Assembly: GCA_024639035.1 (NCBI GenBank)
Contig: JAHEJE010000042.1
Span: forward strand, 1-12,738
Direction of reading: 5' to 3'
Origin: Alphaproteobacteria bacterium
Lineage (GTDB): Bacteria; Pseudomonadota; Alphaproteobacteria; Rhizobiales; Aestuariivirgaceae
Length of the DNA: 12,738 bases
Below, piece after piece: positions 7,278 through 12,738 of this stretch. Below the pieces are notes generated by a model, which was given only the letters and a program-made list of their open reading frames with translations, was not told where the DNA came from and made no database searches. The first letter of the stretch is position 1. Each line of letters opens with the position of its first letter. A program made the translations under genes and the position numbers.

Positions 7278-7616
7278 TCAGATTTGCATTCGTGAAAGAT
7301 CGAGATAGGCGGAGACGATCTTGTCGCGCACCGCGATTGCCGTTTGCAGCGAATGTTCCGCCGCCATCACCGTATCGACGACCTTGCGGGTATCCATCCG
7401 GCCTTCGATGCCGGCCATCGCCGCTGCATCGGCCGATTTGATGTCATTGACCGTCTGGGTGGCCAGACTTTGCAGCATCGCCTTGAAGTCACCTTGCGGG
7501 CCGACTGTGCCGGCCGCACCGGTCGCACCGGCCGCACCGGTCGCACCGGCCGCCGCACGGCGCTCAACTGCCGAGGTCGCCGGTGCCGCGACGCTGCTGA
7601 TCATCGCCACTTTCAT
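7278..7616 (-). CDS. fliE: Flagellar basal-body protein FliE, with a collagen-like Gly-X-Y tract
   Basis: FliE joins the MS ring/export gate to the proximal rod. The 112-residue protein is identified by its C-terminal two thirds: GDFKAMLQSL near residue 42, then DTRKVVDTVMAAEHSLQTAI and VRDKIVSAYLDLSRMQI, which end the protein as in all FliE. The N-terminal part is variable in the family. Here it holds seven glycines in strict three-residue register (G24 to G42), that is six Gly-X-Y triplets of the form GATGAA repeated twice and then GTVGPQ. The matching DNA is a small tandem repeat. ATG at 7616 overlaps the flgC stop by 4 bp and has GGAG a few bases upstream, so start and frame are well supported. 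Position between flgC and flgG is typical for rhizobia. Confidence 0.95.
   Translation of the reverse strand: MKVAMISSVAAPATSAVERRAAAGATGAAGATGAAGTVGPQGDFKAMLQSLATQTVNDIKSADAAAMAGIEGRMDTRKVVDTVMAAEHSLQTAIAVRDKIVSAYLDLSRMQI
7513..7548. repeat. Short GC-rich tandem repeat inside fliE
   Basis: Two copies of an 18-bp unit (or four near-identical 9-bp units, GCCGCACCG and GTCGCACCG alternating) lie in a row on the plus strand. Read on the minus strand they encode the repeated GATGAA of the collagen-like tract in FliE. The unit is a multiple of three, so copy-number change would keep the frame. No repeat like it was seen elsewhere in the window. Confidence 0.85.
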
Positions 7617-8035
7617 CGTCCGCTCCGCAACAGGTCGATGGTCATCGACAGCATCCGCTTGCTCATCGTGATCACCTGCAAGTTGGCTTCATAGGCCCGG
7701 TTGGCCTGGCGCATATCGGTCAGCTCGACCAGTGGATTGACATTGGGCATCTTGACGTAGCCGCGCGCGTCTGCCGCCGGATGCGACGGCTGGTGATGCA
7801 GGGGAAACGTCGAAGGATCGCGTACAATCGACCCGGTCCGGACCGAGGGCACACCGTTCGTCTGATCGAGCACCTGATGGAACGAGATCGTCTTTCGCCG
7901 GTACGGGTTGGCCCCTGCCGTCTTGCCGCTCGACTGGGCATTGGCGAGGTTCTCGGCAACCACGCGAATGCGCGCCGACTGGGCTTCGAGACCCGACCCG
8001 GCAATTCGCACCGATGACACCAGCATGTCCGCCAT
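7613..8035 (-). CDS. flgC: Flagellar proximal-rod protein FlgC
   Basis: FlgC is a proximal-rod component that assembles on FliE together with FlgB. The 140-residue protein has the N-terminal rod-protein motif (SGLEAQSARIRVVAENLANA, about residues 14-33). It then has PYRRKTISFHQVLD and the FlgC signature GYVKMPNVNPLVELTDM. The C-terminal helix contains RQANRAYEANLQVI (about 109-122). Length is normal. Its start lies only 3 bp after the flgB stop, with AAGGGG of the ribosome-binding site inside the end of flgB; its stop overlaps fliE. Confidence 0.97.
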   Translation of the reverse strand: MADMLVSSVRIAGSGLEAQSARIRVVAENLANAQSSGKTAGANPYRRKTISFHQVLDQTNGVPSVRTGSIVRDPSTFPLHHQPSHPAADARGYVKMPNVNPLVELTDMRQANRAYEANLQVITMSKRMLSMTIDLLRSGR

Positions 8036-8038
8036 CGC

Positions 8039-8419
8039 CTATCCCCTTACCGTTGCAGCCAGCATGCGGTGAAACACCTGCACCACACCGGTGTTGAACT
8101 GCATGCCGCGATTGATCTCCGATGCCCGCAACAGTTCCTGCTCCAGCCGCACCGAATTGCCCGAGTGAGAAGTTTCCCAGGTATCGGCCTCATGGGTGTC
8201 GAAACTTTGCGCCGCCGCTTCTCCGGCGCCGATATGGCGGGCATGCGTCGCCCGCATCATCATCTCCGCACCGTTCAGCACCGCTTCGAACCCGGCAACT
8301 TCGCGCGCCCTGTATCCCGGCGTTTCCGCATTGGCGATATTGCCGGCCACCACCGACTGCCTGAACGACAGCCACTCGCTGTGTCGGGTTGCCAGATTGA
8401 ACAGATTGACCGGCTGCAC
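8039..8419 (-). CDS. flgB: Flagellar proximal-rod protein FlgB (GTG start proposed)
   Basis: FlgB is a proximal-rod protein and the first gene of the operon here. I place the start at GTG 8419, giving 126 residues beginning with fMet-QPVNLFNLATRHS. The reasons are that rhizobial FlgB proteins, as I recall them, begin this way, and that AAAGAGG lies 8 nt upstream. The open frame could extend to a GTG at 8509, which would add 30 residues unlike any flagellar rod protein. Diagnostic sequence is RQSVVAGNIANAETPGYRAR (residues 20-39 in this numbering) and the C-terminal ELLRASEINRGMQFN. Upstream, about 178 bp separate it from the DUF2794 stop. I see no clear sigma-54 or sigma-70 promoter there, only a GC-rich palindrome around 8572-8588, so regulation (perhaps by VisNR/Rem as in rhizobia) is inference. 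Confidence 0.93.
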   Translation of the reverse strand: MQPVNLFNLATRHSEWLSFRQSVVAGNIANAETPGYRAREVAGFEAVLNGAEMMMRATHARHIGAGEAAAQSFDTHEADTWETSHSGNSVRLEQELLRASEINRGMQFNTGVVQVFHRMLAATVRG

Positions 8420-8597
8420 GCGGGGCACCTCTTTGCAAACGGGACCGAAGTCACGAAATGCCGTTGCCGCCTGCGCTTCTTGTTTTCCTGCAGACATCAA
8501 CGACGGCACATTCAGGCACCGTTTGTAAGGAGATTAACTTGTCTGAGGCTTGCCCGCGCTGCCGGACCAAGATCACGGCCCGTGGTCGCAAAGCGCT

Positions 8598-8990
8598 CTA
8601 AAGAACGGGCACCAGCTTGGGTTGCCTGTGCAGCACCCTGAGAACCTGTTTCAGGTCATGCCCACGCCGCAGTACGACGCTGCCGGGGGCCACCACCGAA
8701 TACATGCCTTGCTTGCGCGTCAGTTTCGGTTGTTTGACGATCCGGTACAGCGGCACTTCGCTGGTCCGCCGGAACACGCTGAACTCCGCCGTATCCCGCC
8801 CGAAGTTCATCGCATAGTCGCGCCATTCGCCTTGCGCGACCTTAAGCCCATAGACATCGAGAATAGTATTGAGTTCGCGCCGGTCGAATGTGACCTGCTG
8901 TGCGGCATCGCCGTGTCTGGCCTTGTAGTGCTCGGCAGCAGCGCCAGATTGCCGCCGCCGGAGCGGAACTATCGGTTCCGTGTCGCTCAA
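8598..8990 (-). CDS. Conserved alphaproteobacterial protein of unknown function, DUF2794 family
   Basis: The 130-residue protein matches my memory of DUF2794, a small family confined to alphaproteobacteria. The core runs VTFDRRELNTILDVYGLKVA, GEWRDYAMNFGRDTAEFSVF, RRTSEVPLYRIVKQPKL and TRKQGMYSVVAPGSVVLRRG. There is no signal peptide, membrane segment or cysteine, so it should be cytoplasmic. Its function is not known to me. The start is a TTG at 8990: an in-frame TGA lies two codons upstream, AAGGGA sits 8 nt before the TTG, and no ATG is found until deep in the domain. A good sigma-70-type promoter lies about 50 bp upstream. It is co-oriented with the flagellar operon but separated from flgB by about 178 bp, so a link to motility is possible but unproven. 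Confidence 0.85.
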   Translation of the reverse strand: MSDTEPIVPLRRRQSGAAAEHYKARHGDAAQQVTFDRRELNTILDVYGLKVAQGEWRDYAMNFGRDTAEFSVFRRTSEVPLYRIVKQPKLTRKQGMYSVVAPGSVVLRRGHDLKQVLRVLHRQPKLVPVL

Positions 8991-9042
8991 AGTTCAATTC
9001 CCTTTTCTACTCGATACGCATTCAAGGGCTTACGAGCTTCAA

Positions 9043-9071
9043 ATCATGGCCGATAAATTCTGGGTTGGCAA
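9043..9071 (-). promoter_or_regulatory. Sigma-70-type promoter for the DUF2794 gene
   Basis: On the minus strand, TTGCCA (9066-9071; 5 of 6 to consensus) is separated by exactly 17 bp from CATGAT (9043-9048; 4 of 6). Transcription would start near 9036, giving a leader of about 45 nt that contains the AAGGGA ribosome-binding site. Spacing and position are ideal, but housekeeping promoters of alphaproteobacteria are loosely conserved. Confidence 0.5.
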
Positions 9072-9313
9072 GGCCATCGGCCCCCGGCCGCTTCCGCCGA
9101 CAGGCCCGGTACGGGCCTTCAACAATTGCCAGATTCGACACATTTTTGCCGGAATCCGATCAATATACCGGCGCAATCGCTATGCACATTGCTCATGTTG
9201 CCTCATTGGCCCGGCTCGAAGCGGCATCGGTTTTCAGCCCCCCAGCCCCCGGAGCTTCTTCATTAAAGAGCCGGGCCAAAAACCCCAAGTTCGTAAGTGC
9301 GTACAGAGTTCTT
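9072..9313. other. Non-coding stretch upstream of htpG, possible plus-strand small RNA
   Basis: No credible gene is seen here. Short open frames cross it on the plus strand, but they run through the terminator at 9314-9345 and look like nothing known. Towards the right end the plus strand has features of a structured transcript: a C-rich run (9238-9255), an imperfect hairpin at about 9253-9280 with a CATT loop, and CCAAG (9286-9290) that can pair with CTTGG (9311-9315). These are followed immediately by a perfect terminator. A perfect 7-bp stem AGGCCCG/CGGGCCT lies at 9102-9118. I found no clear plus-strand promoter. Boundaries of any RNA are therefore unknown. Confidence 0.3.
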
Positions 9314-9345
9314 GGCGGCCGGTCTTTACCGGCCGCCTTTGTTTT
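9314..9345 (+). terminator. Perfect rho-independent terminator with no visible upstream gene
   Basis: The arms GGCGGCCGGT (9314-9323) and ACCGGCCGCC (9328-9337) form a perfect 10-bp GC-rich stem with loop CTTT, followed by TTTGTTTT. The T-run exists only on the plus strand (the other side reads AAGAACTC), so it ends a rightward transcript that comes from the stretch upstream of htpG. No plus-strand protein gene is there, which points to a small RNA. Confidence 0.85.
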
Positions 9346-9364
9346 GTCCAACCTCCGAAACCCT

Positions 9365-9393
9365 CTTGATCTTCAAAGCTTCACCACCAATAT
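9365..9393 (+). promoter_or_regulatory. Candidate heat-shock (RpoH) promoter of htpG
   Basis: CTTGAT (9365-9370, within CTCTTGAT) is followed after 16 bp by CCAATAT (9387-9393). This is close to the RpoH-type pattern CTTGAA and C-rich AT-ending -10 known from enterobacteria and rhizobia. It sits about 55 bp before the htpG start and just after the upstream terminator, where a heat-shock promoter is expected. It was found by eye only. Confidence 0.45.
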
Positions 9394-9447
9394 CGGCCGG
9401 TATTGAGGGGTTTTGAATTTCATCAGATTAGGGGTGTTCGACAAGTC

Positions 9448-11370
9448 ATGGCTACCGCAAAGACCAAAACGGCGTCCGCCAAAAAGCCGTCCAAAAAGTC
9501 CGGAAATACATCGCACGAATTTCAGGCCGAAGTGGCCAAGCTGCTCAAGCTCATGGTGCACTCGGTCTATTCAGAACGCGAGGTGTTCCTGCGCGAGCTG
9601 ATCTCCAATGCTGCCGATGCCTGCGACAAGCTGCGCTATGAGGCAATTGCCAAACCCGAACTGCTCAAGGGCGATCCCGATCTGAAGATCACCATAGCGC
9701 TTGACGAAAAGACCAACATCCTCACCGTCGCCGACAACGGTATCGGCATGTCCGAAGACGAACTGGTCTCCAACCTCGGCACTATCGCCCGCTCCGGCAC
9801 CCAGGCATTCATGGAAAAGGCCACGCAAGCAGAAGCCGACGTCAACCTGATCGGCCAGTTCGGCATCGGCTTCTACTCCGCCTTCATGGTCGCTGAAAAC
9901 GTCGAGGTCCTCTCCCGCAAGGCCGGCACGGACAAGGCCACCGCCTGGCAGTCCGACGGCGCCGGCAGCTTCACCGTCAAACCCCACACCGGCAAGGACG
10001 GGCCGCAACGCGGCACCCTCATCCGCCTCAAATTGCGCGACGATGCCGACGAATTCCTCAAGCCCGAACGCATCGAAGGTATCATCCGCACCTATTCCGA
10101 CCACATCACTCACCCCATACTTTTAAAGGGTGACGAGGAGGTCGACCGCCAGATCAATTCCGCCAACGCGCTGTGGTCCAGGCCCAAGTCCGATATCTCG
10201 CAAGACCAGTACAAGGAATTCTTCGGCCATGTCTCCGGTGTCTATTCCGACCCGGCACTGACCCTCCACTACAAGGCCGAGGGCCGCAACGAATACACCG
10301 TCCTGCTGTTCGTTCCCGGCGAGCAGCCTTTCGACCTCTATGACCCGGAACGCCGCGGCCGCCAGAAGCTCTACGTCCGCCGCGTCTTCATCACCGACGA
10401 TGCCGAAATCCTCCCGGCCTATCTGCGTTTCGTGCGCGGCGTCATCGATTCACAGGACATGCCGCTCAACATTTCCCGAGAGATGCTGCAGGACAATCCC
10501 ACCGTCCACGCCATCACCAAGGCGGTGACCAACCGCGTCTTGAGCGAACTGAAGAAGCTGTCGGAGAATGACACCGAAACCTTCGCCAATATCTGGCAGG
10601 CCTTCGGCGCCGTCATCAAGGAGGGCCTCTACGAAGACATGGCCCGCCGCGATCAGCTCTTCGAGATCTGCCGCTTCCGCACCACCCGCAGCGACGATGA
10701 AACCGTCACCTTGAAGGACTACGTCGCCAACATGGCCGAAAACCAGACGGCGATCTATTACCTTACCGGCGATGACGCCGCCAAGGCCGCCGCCAGCCCG
10801 CAACTGGAAGGTTTCAAGGCAAGGAACCTCGAGGTCCTGCTGCTTACCGACCCGGTCGACAGTTTCTGGGTTCGCACCGCGCTTGGCTTTGACGGCAAGC
10901 CGTTCAAATCGGTCACCCAGGGCAGCGCCGACCTCGACGATATTGCCATCGCCGACAAGGATGAGGACAAACCGGAACAAGACGCCGCCGCAACCGGCAC
11001 GCTTGTTGCCCTCATCAAGCAATCGCTCGGTGACAAGGTTGCCGATGTGCGCACCTCGAGCCGATTGACGGACAGCCCGGTCTGTCTGGTCGCCAATGAC
11101 CAGAACCTCGACCGCTCGATTGAAAAGCTGCTGTCGAAACAGGCCGGAACCGGCATAACGGTTTCCGCCCCGGTTCTGGAGATCAATCCGCACCACCAAC
11201 TGATATCGGCGCTTGCCGACATGGCCGGGTCATCCGGCGCCAATTCAGACATGGAAGACGCCGCCCAGCTTCTGCTCGACCAGGCTCACATCCTTGACGG
11301 CGAACCGGTCGCCGACCCGGCAGCCTTCGCCGCCCGCCTGACCCGCATCATGAGCAAGGTATTCGTCTGA
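9448..11370 (+). CDS. htpG: Molecular chaperone HtpG (bacterial Hsp90)
   Basis: HtpG is the cytoplasmic Hsp90 chaperone, an ATP-driven dimer acting on folding clients under stress. The 640-residue protein has the GHKL ATPase domain with ELISNAADA (E50, N54, D57), DNGIGM (96-101), NLGTIARSGTQAF and IGQFGIGFYSAF (135-146). The middle domain has KLYVRRVFITDDAEILPAYL and PLNISREMLQ, whose Arg is expected to contact the ATP gamma-phosphate. A C-terminal dimerisation domain follows. I chose ATG 9448 over an in-frame TTG at 9403 because the extra residues are not HtpG-like. The best ribosome-binding sequence (AGGGG, 9430-9434) is rather far away, 13 nt. The first 20 residues are a Lys/Thr/Ser/Ala-rich tail not usual in HtpG. 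It is transcribed alone, convergent with the next gene, 58 bp apart. Confidence 0.98.
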   Translation: MATAKTKTASAKKPSKKSGNTSHEFQAEVAKLLKLMVHSVYSEREVFLRELISNAADACDKLRYEAIAKPELLKGDPDLKITIALDEKTNILTVADNGIGMSEDELVSNLGTIARSGTQAFMEKATQAEADVNLIGQFGIGFYSAFMVAENVEVLSRKAGTDKATAWQSDGAGSFTVKPHTGKDGPQRGTLIRLKLRDDADEFLKPERIEGIIRTYSDHITHPILLKGDEEVDRQINSANALWSRPKSDISQDQYKEFFGHVSGVYSDPALTLHYKAEGRNEYTVLLFVPGEQPFDLYDPERRGRQKLYVRRVFITDDAEILPAYLRFVRGVIDSQDMPLNISREMLQDNPTVHAITKAVTNRVLSELKKLSENDTETFANIWQAFGAVIKEGLYEDMARRDQLFEICRFRTTRSDDETVTLKDYVANMAENQTAIYYLTGDDAAKAAASPQLEGFKARNLEVLLLTDPVDSFWVRTALGFDGKPFKSVTQGSADLDDIAIADKDEDKPEQDAAATGTLVALIKQSLGDKVADVRTSSRLTDSPVCLVANDQNLDRSIEKLLSKQAGTGITVSAPVLEINPHHQLISALADMAGSSGANSDMEDAAQLLLDQAHILDGEPVADPAAFAARLTRIMSKVFV

Positions 11371-11428
11371 AGCGCTTTTCGCTGATTGCCTACTGGCAAG
11401 CATCAATTGAAAGCGGCACGCGTACAGT

Positions 11429-12199
11429 TCAGGCGCCGTGCTTCAGGCCGTAGTCGGCAGCCCCGATGATCGGGCCGTTGCCGTCGACCTGCAGCAACAC
11501 GCAGCAGCCGCTGACCCCTGCCGCCATCAATTCCTTCTCGGGATATTCCATCCGCAGCGCCTTGCCATGCCAGGCGCCGGCCGGCATGAACTTGCGCGCC
11601 ACGTTGTAGTAGGTAATCTCGCGCCCGGTATTCTCGCCGCGCCCGATCTGGATCGGCACGGCATCTTTCACCATGACCATCCACACGGTCGCCTCGTGCA
11701 CATCGCCACCGGCCTCGGCAGCACCAATGTCGACGACCACGTCGCTGCCCGATTTCGCAATCGCGATTGGCACGGTGCGTCCGCTCGTGCGTGCAACTTC
11801 CTTTGCAACCGCATCCAGCACATCGCTGCGCCGACTGCCGACCGCGTGCAGTTGCCCGTTGATCACCATTTGCGGGGTATAGACCTGGCCGTCACCGCGC
11901 TTGCTGGCGTAGGTCCGCTGCCGCCGTGAATACTCCGACGACGCGAGGGTGTCGCGCCAGCCCAGGTAGTCCCAGTAATCGACGTTCAGCGTAAGCCCGA
12001 TGACGTTTTCATGTTGGCGCAATTCCTCCATGAACGCATCCGCCGGCGGACACGACGAACATCCCTGGCTGGTGAACAGTTCCACCACCACCGGCGTCTT
12101 GCCGGCAGCCGCCCAGCCGGGACCGGCCCAGGCTGCACCCGCCAACCCGGCGGCGGCGCCCAGCAAACCCCGGCGCGATATCGAACGATCAGCACTCAT
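11429..12199 (-). CDS. DUF1223 family secreted thioredoxin-like protein, probable Tat substrate
   Basis: DUF1223 proteins have a thioredoxin-like fold; their role is not established to my knowledge. From ATG 12199 the product has 256 residues. The N-terminus carries a twin-arginine motif SISRRGLLG followed by a hydrophobic Ala/Gly/Leu stretch to about residue 32, so export by the Tat pathway is likely. The family signature VELFTSQGCSSCPPAD gives a CSSC redox pair (C47, C50). VDYWDYLGWRDTLAS and the cis-Pro-like YTPQMVING (thioredoxin fold) follow, and a CC pair lies near the C-terminus (SGCC). An alternative GTG at 12229 would add 10 residues before the Tat signal; neither start has a strong ribosome-binding site. 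It is downstream of the aconitase gene on the same strand, a pairing I recall from rhizobia, so they may be co-transcribed. Confidence 0.88.
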   Translation of the reverse strand: MSADRSISRRGLLGAAAGLAGAAWAGPGWAAAGKTPVVVELFTSQGCSSCPPADAFMEELRQHENVIGLTLNVDYWDYLGWRDTLASSEYSRRQRTYASKRGDGQVYTPQMVINGQLHAVGSRRSDVLDAVAKEVARTSGRTVPIAIAKSGSDVVVDIGAAEAGGDVHEATVWMVMVKDAVPIQIGRGENTGREITYYNVARKFMPAGAWHGKALRMEYPEKELMAAGVSGCCVLLQVDGNGPIIGAADYGLKHGA

Positions 12200-12274
12200 G
12201 GCAAGCGTTATGCCGCAACGGCCAGTCACCTGCGAGTCACTTTCAGGTGAGGGCCAATGTCCCTCTTTTCAGCT

Positions 12275-12738
12275 CTACGCTGCCCCGGCCAGATTGCGCA
12301 GCACGTACGGAAGGATGCCGCCGTTGCGGAAATAATCCAGCTCGTCTTCGGTATCGATCCGGCTTTTCAGCGAAACCTCGATTGTCTTTCCGGCACTTGT
12401 GGTGATCTGGGCCGTCATTTTCTGGCGCGGCTTCATCTTACCTTCAAGCCCTTCGATGGTGACCGTCTCATCCCCCTTGAGCCCAAGTGCTTGCCAGCCT
12501 TCGCCATCGGCGAACTGCAGCGGCAACACGCCCATGCCGATCAGGTTGGAGCGGTGGATGCGCTCGAACGACTGCGCCACCACCGCCCGCACCCCGAGCA
12601 GGCGCGTACCCTTGGCCGCCCAGTCGCGCGACGAACCGGTGCCGTATTCCTTGCCGGCAAACACCACCAGCGGCACACCATCCTGCTTGTACTGCATGGC
12701 GGCTGAATAGATATCCATCTGCTTGCCGGACGGGTAAT
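12275..12738 (-). CDS. acnA: Aconitate hydratase, C-terminal 153 residues (5' end outside the window)
   Basis: Aconitase interconverts citrate and isocitrate in the TCA cycle with a 4Fe-4S cluster. Only the C-terminal swivelling domain is present. It includes GKEYGTGSSRDWAAKGTRLL, with the Ser and Arg of GSSRDWAAKG that bind substrate in aconitases, then VVAQSFERIHRSNLIGMGVL, and the end with RIDTEDELDYFRNGGILPYV. These motifs fit the AcnA/IRP-type enzyme rather than AcnB, whose domain order differs. The frame is open to the last base of the window; the 4Fe-4S cysteines are encoded outside. The stop lies about 75 bp before the DUF1223 start. Confidence 0.96.
   Translation of the reverse strand, partial: YPSGKQMDIYSAAMQYKQDGVPLVVFAGKEYGTGSSRDWAAKGTRLLGVRAVVAQSFERIHRSNLIGMGVLPLQFADGEGWQALGLKGDETVTIEGLEGKMKPRQKMTAQITTSAGKTIEVSLKSRIDTEDELDYFRNGGILPYVLRNLAGAA

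Noticed and set aside
4878..7441. Long plus-strand frames opposite flgI, flgA and flgG
   Set aside because: The same shadow effect; the minus-strand products are clear family members with normal lengths and ribosome-binding sites.
9206..9222. Sigma-54-like TTGGCCCG followed by GC near the candidate small RNA
   Set aside because: The -12 GC is off by one position and the TTGC part is missing.
8900..9406. Plus-strand frame of 168 codons (and a 129-codon one) across DUF2794 and the gap before htpG
   Set aside because: It is antisense to DUF2794, runs through a perfect terminator, and has no recognisable domain or ribosome-binding site.
9400..9447. RNA thermometer (ROSE-like) in the htpG leader
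   Set aside because: The leader is short and no pairing that covers the AGGGG ribosome-binding sequence was found by eye.
10450..11199. 249-codon minus-strand frame inside htpG
   Set aside because: It lies wholly antisense to conserved HtpG sequence and its product resembles no known protein.
11371..11399. Small hairpins between htpG and DUF1223 (AGCG/CGCT and TTGCC/GGCAA)
   Set aside because: Stems are only 4-5 bp and no T-run follows on either strand, so I do not call a terminator.
12249..12269. GAGGG/CCCTC hairpin plus TTTT between DUF1223 and acnA
   Set aside because: The stem is 5 bp and the T-run is on the plus strand, where no gene ends; it is probably chance.
1..12738. CRISPR arrays, tRNA or rRNA genes, insertion sequences, phage or defence genes
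   Set aside because: No spaced repeats, cloverleaf-like sequences, transposase motifs or terminal inverted repeats were seen; the window is core chromosomal.

Overview
The window is high-GC alphaproteobacterial DNA, most likely from the order Hyphomicrobiales (Rhizobiales). The main reasons are the gene order flgB-flgC-fliE-flgG-flgA-flgI-motE-flgH-fliL-fliP followed by flagellin, with a MotE homologue between flgI and flgH, and a flagellin of the rhizobial type. From memory this matches the flagellar regulon of Sinorhizobium meliloti and Agrobacterium. A DUF2794 gene and an aconitase/DUF1223 pair, both typical of alphaproteobacteria, agree with this. Genus cannot be told from the sequence alone.

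Layout: (1) 1-8419, minus strand, is flagellar. Reading in the direction of transcription it runs flgB, flgC, fliE, flgG, flgA, flgI, motE, flgH, fliL, fliP, then a gap of about 180 bp with leader and hairpin structure, a single flagellin gene with a very clear rho-independent terminator, and the 5' part of fliF, which leaves the window at position 1. The ten genes from flgB to fliP are packed with five 4-bp ATGA overlaps and gaps of 3-12 bp, so they look like one operon. (2) 8598-8990, minus strand, is a conserved alphaproteobacterial protein of unknown function (DUF2794) with its own sigma-70-like promoter. (3) 8991-9447 is a non-coding stretch holding a perfect plus-strand terminator that belongs to no visible gene, then a heat-shock-type promoter candidate. 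(4) 9448-11370, plus strand, is htpG (Hsp90). (5) 11429-12199, minus strand, is a probable Tat-exported DUF1223 thioredoxin-like protein. (6) 12275-12738, minus strand, is the 3' end of an aconitase gene.

The flagellar genes cover the MS ring (FliF), the proximal rod and its basal junction (FlgB, FlgC, FliE), the distal rod (FlgG), the P ring and its assembly factor (FlgI, FlgA), the L ring (FlgH), the motor (FliL, MotE), the export gate (FliP) and the filament (flagellin). The right third is housekeeping: protein folding and the TCA cycle.

No new multi-gene system was found. The points most worth a second look are a collagen-like Gly-X-Y tract in FliE encoded by a small tandem repeat, a possible Shine-Dalgarno-sequestering stem in the flagellin leader, and an orphan plus-strand terminator that may end an unannotated small RNA upstream of htpG.
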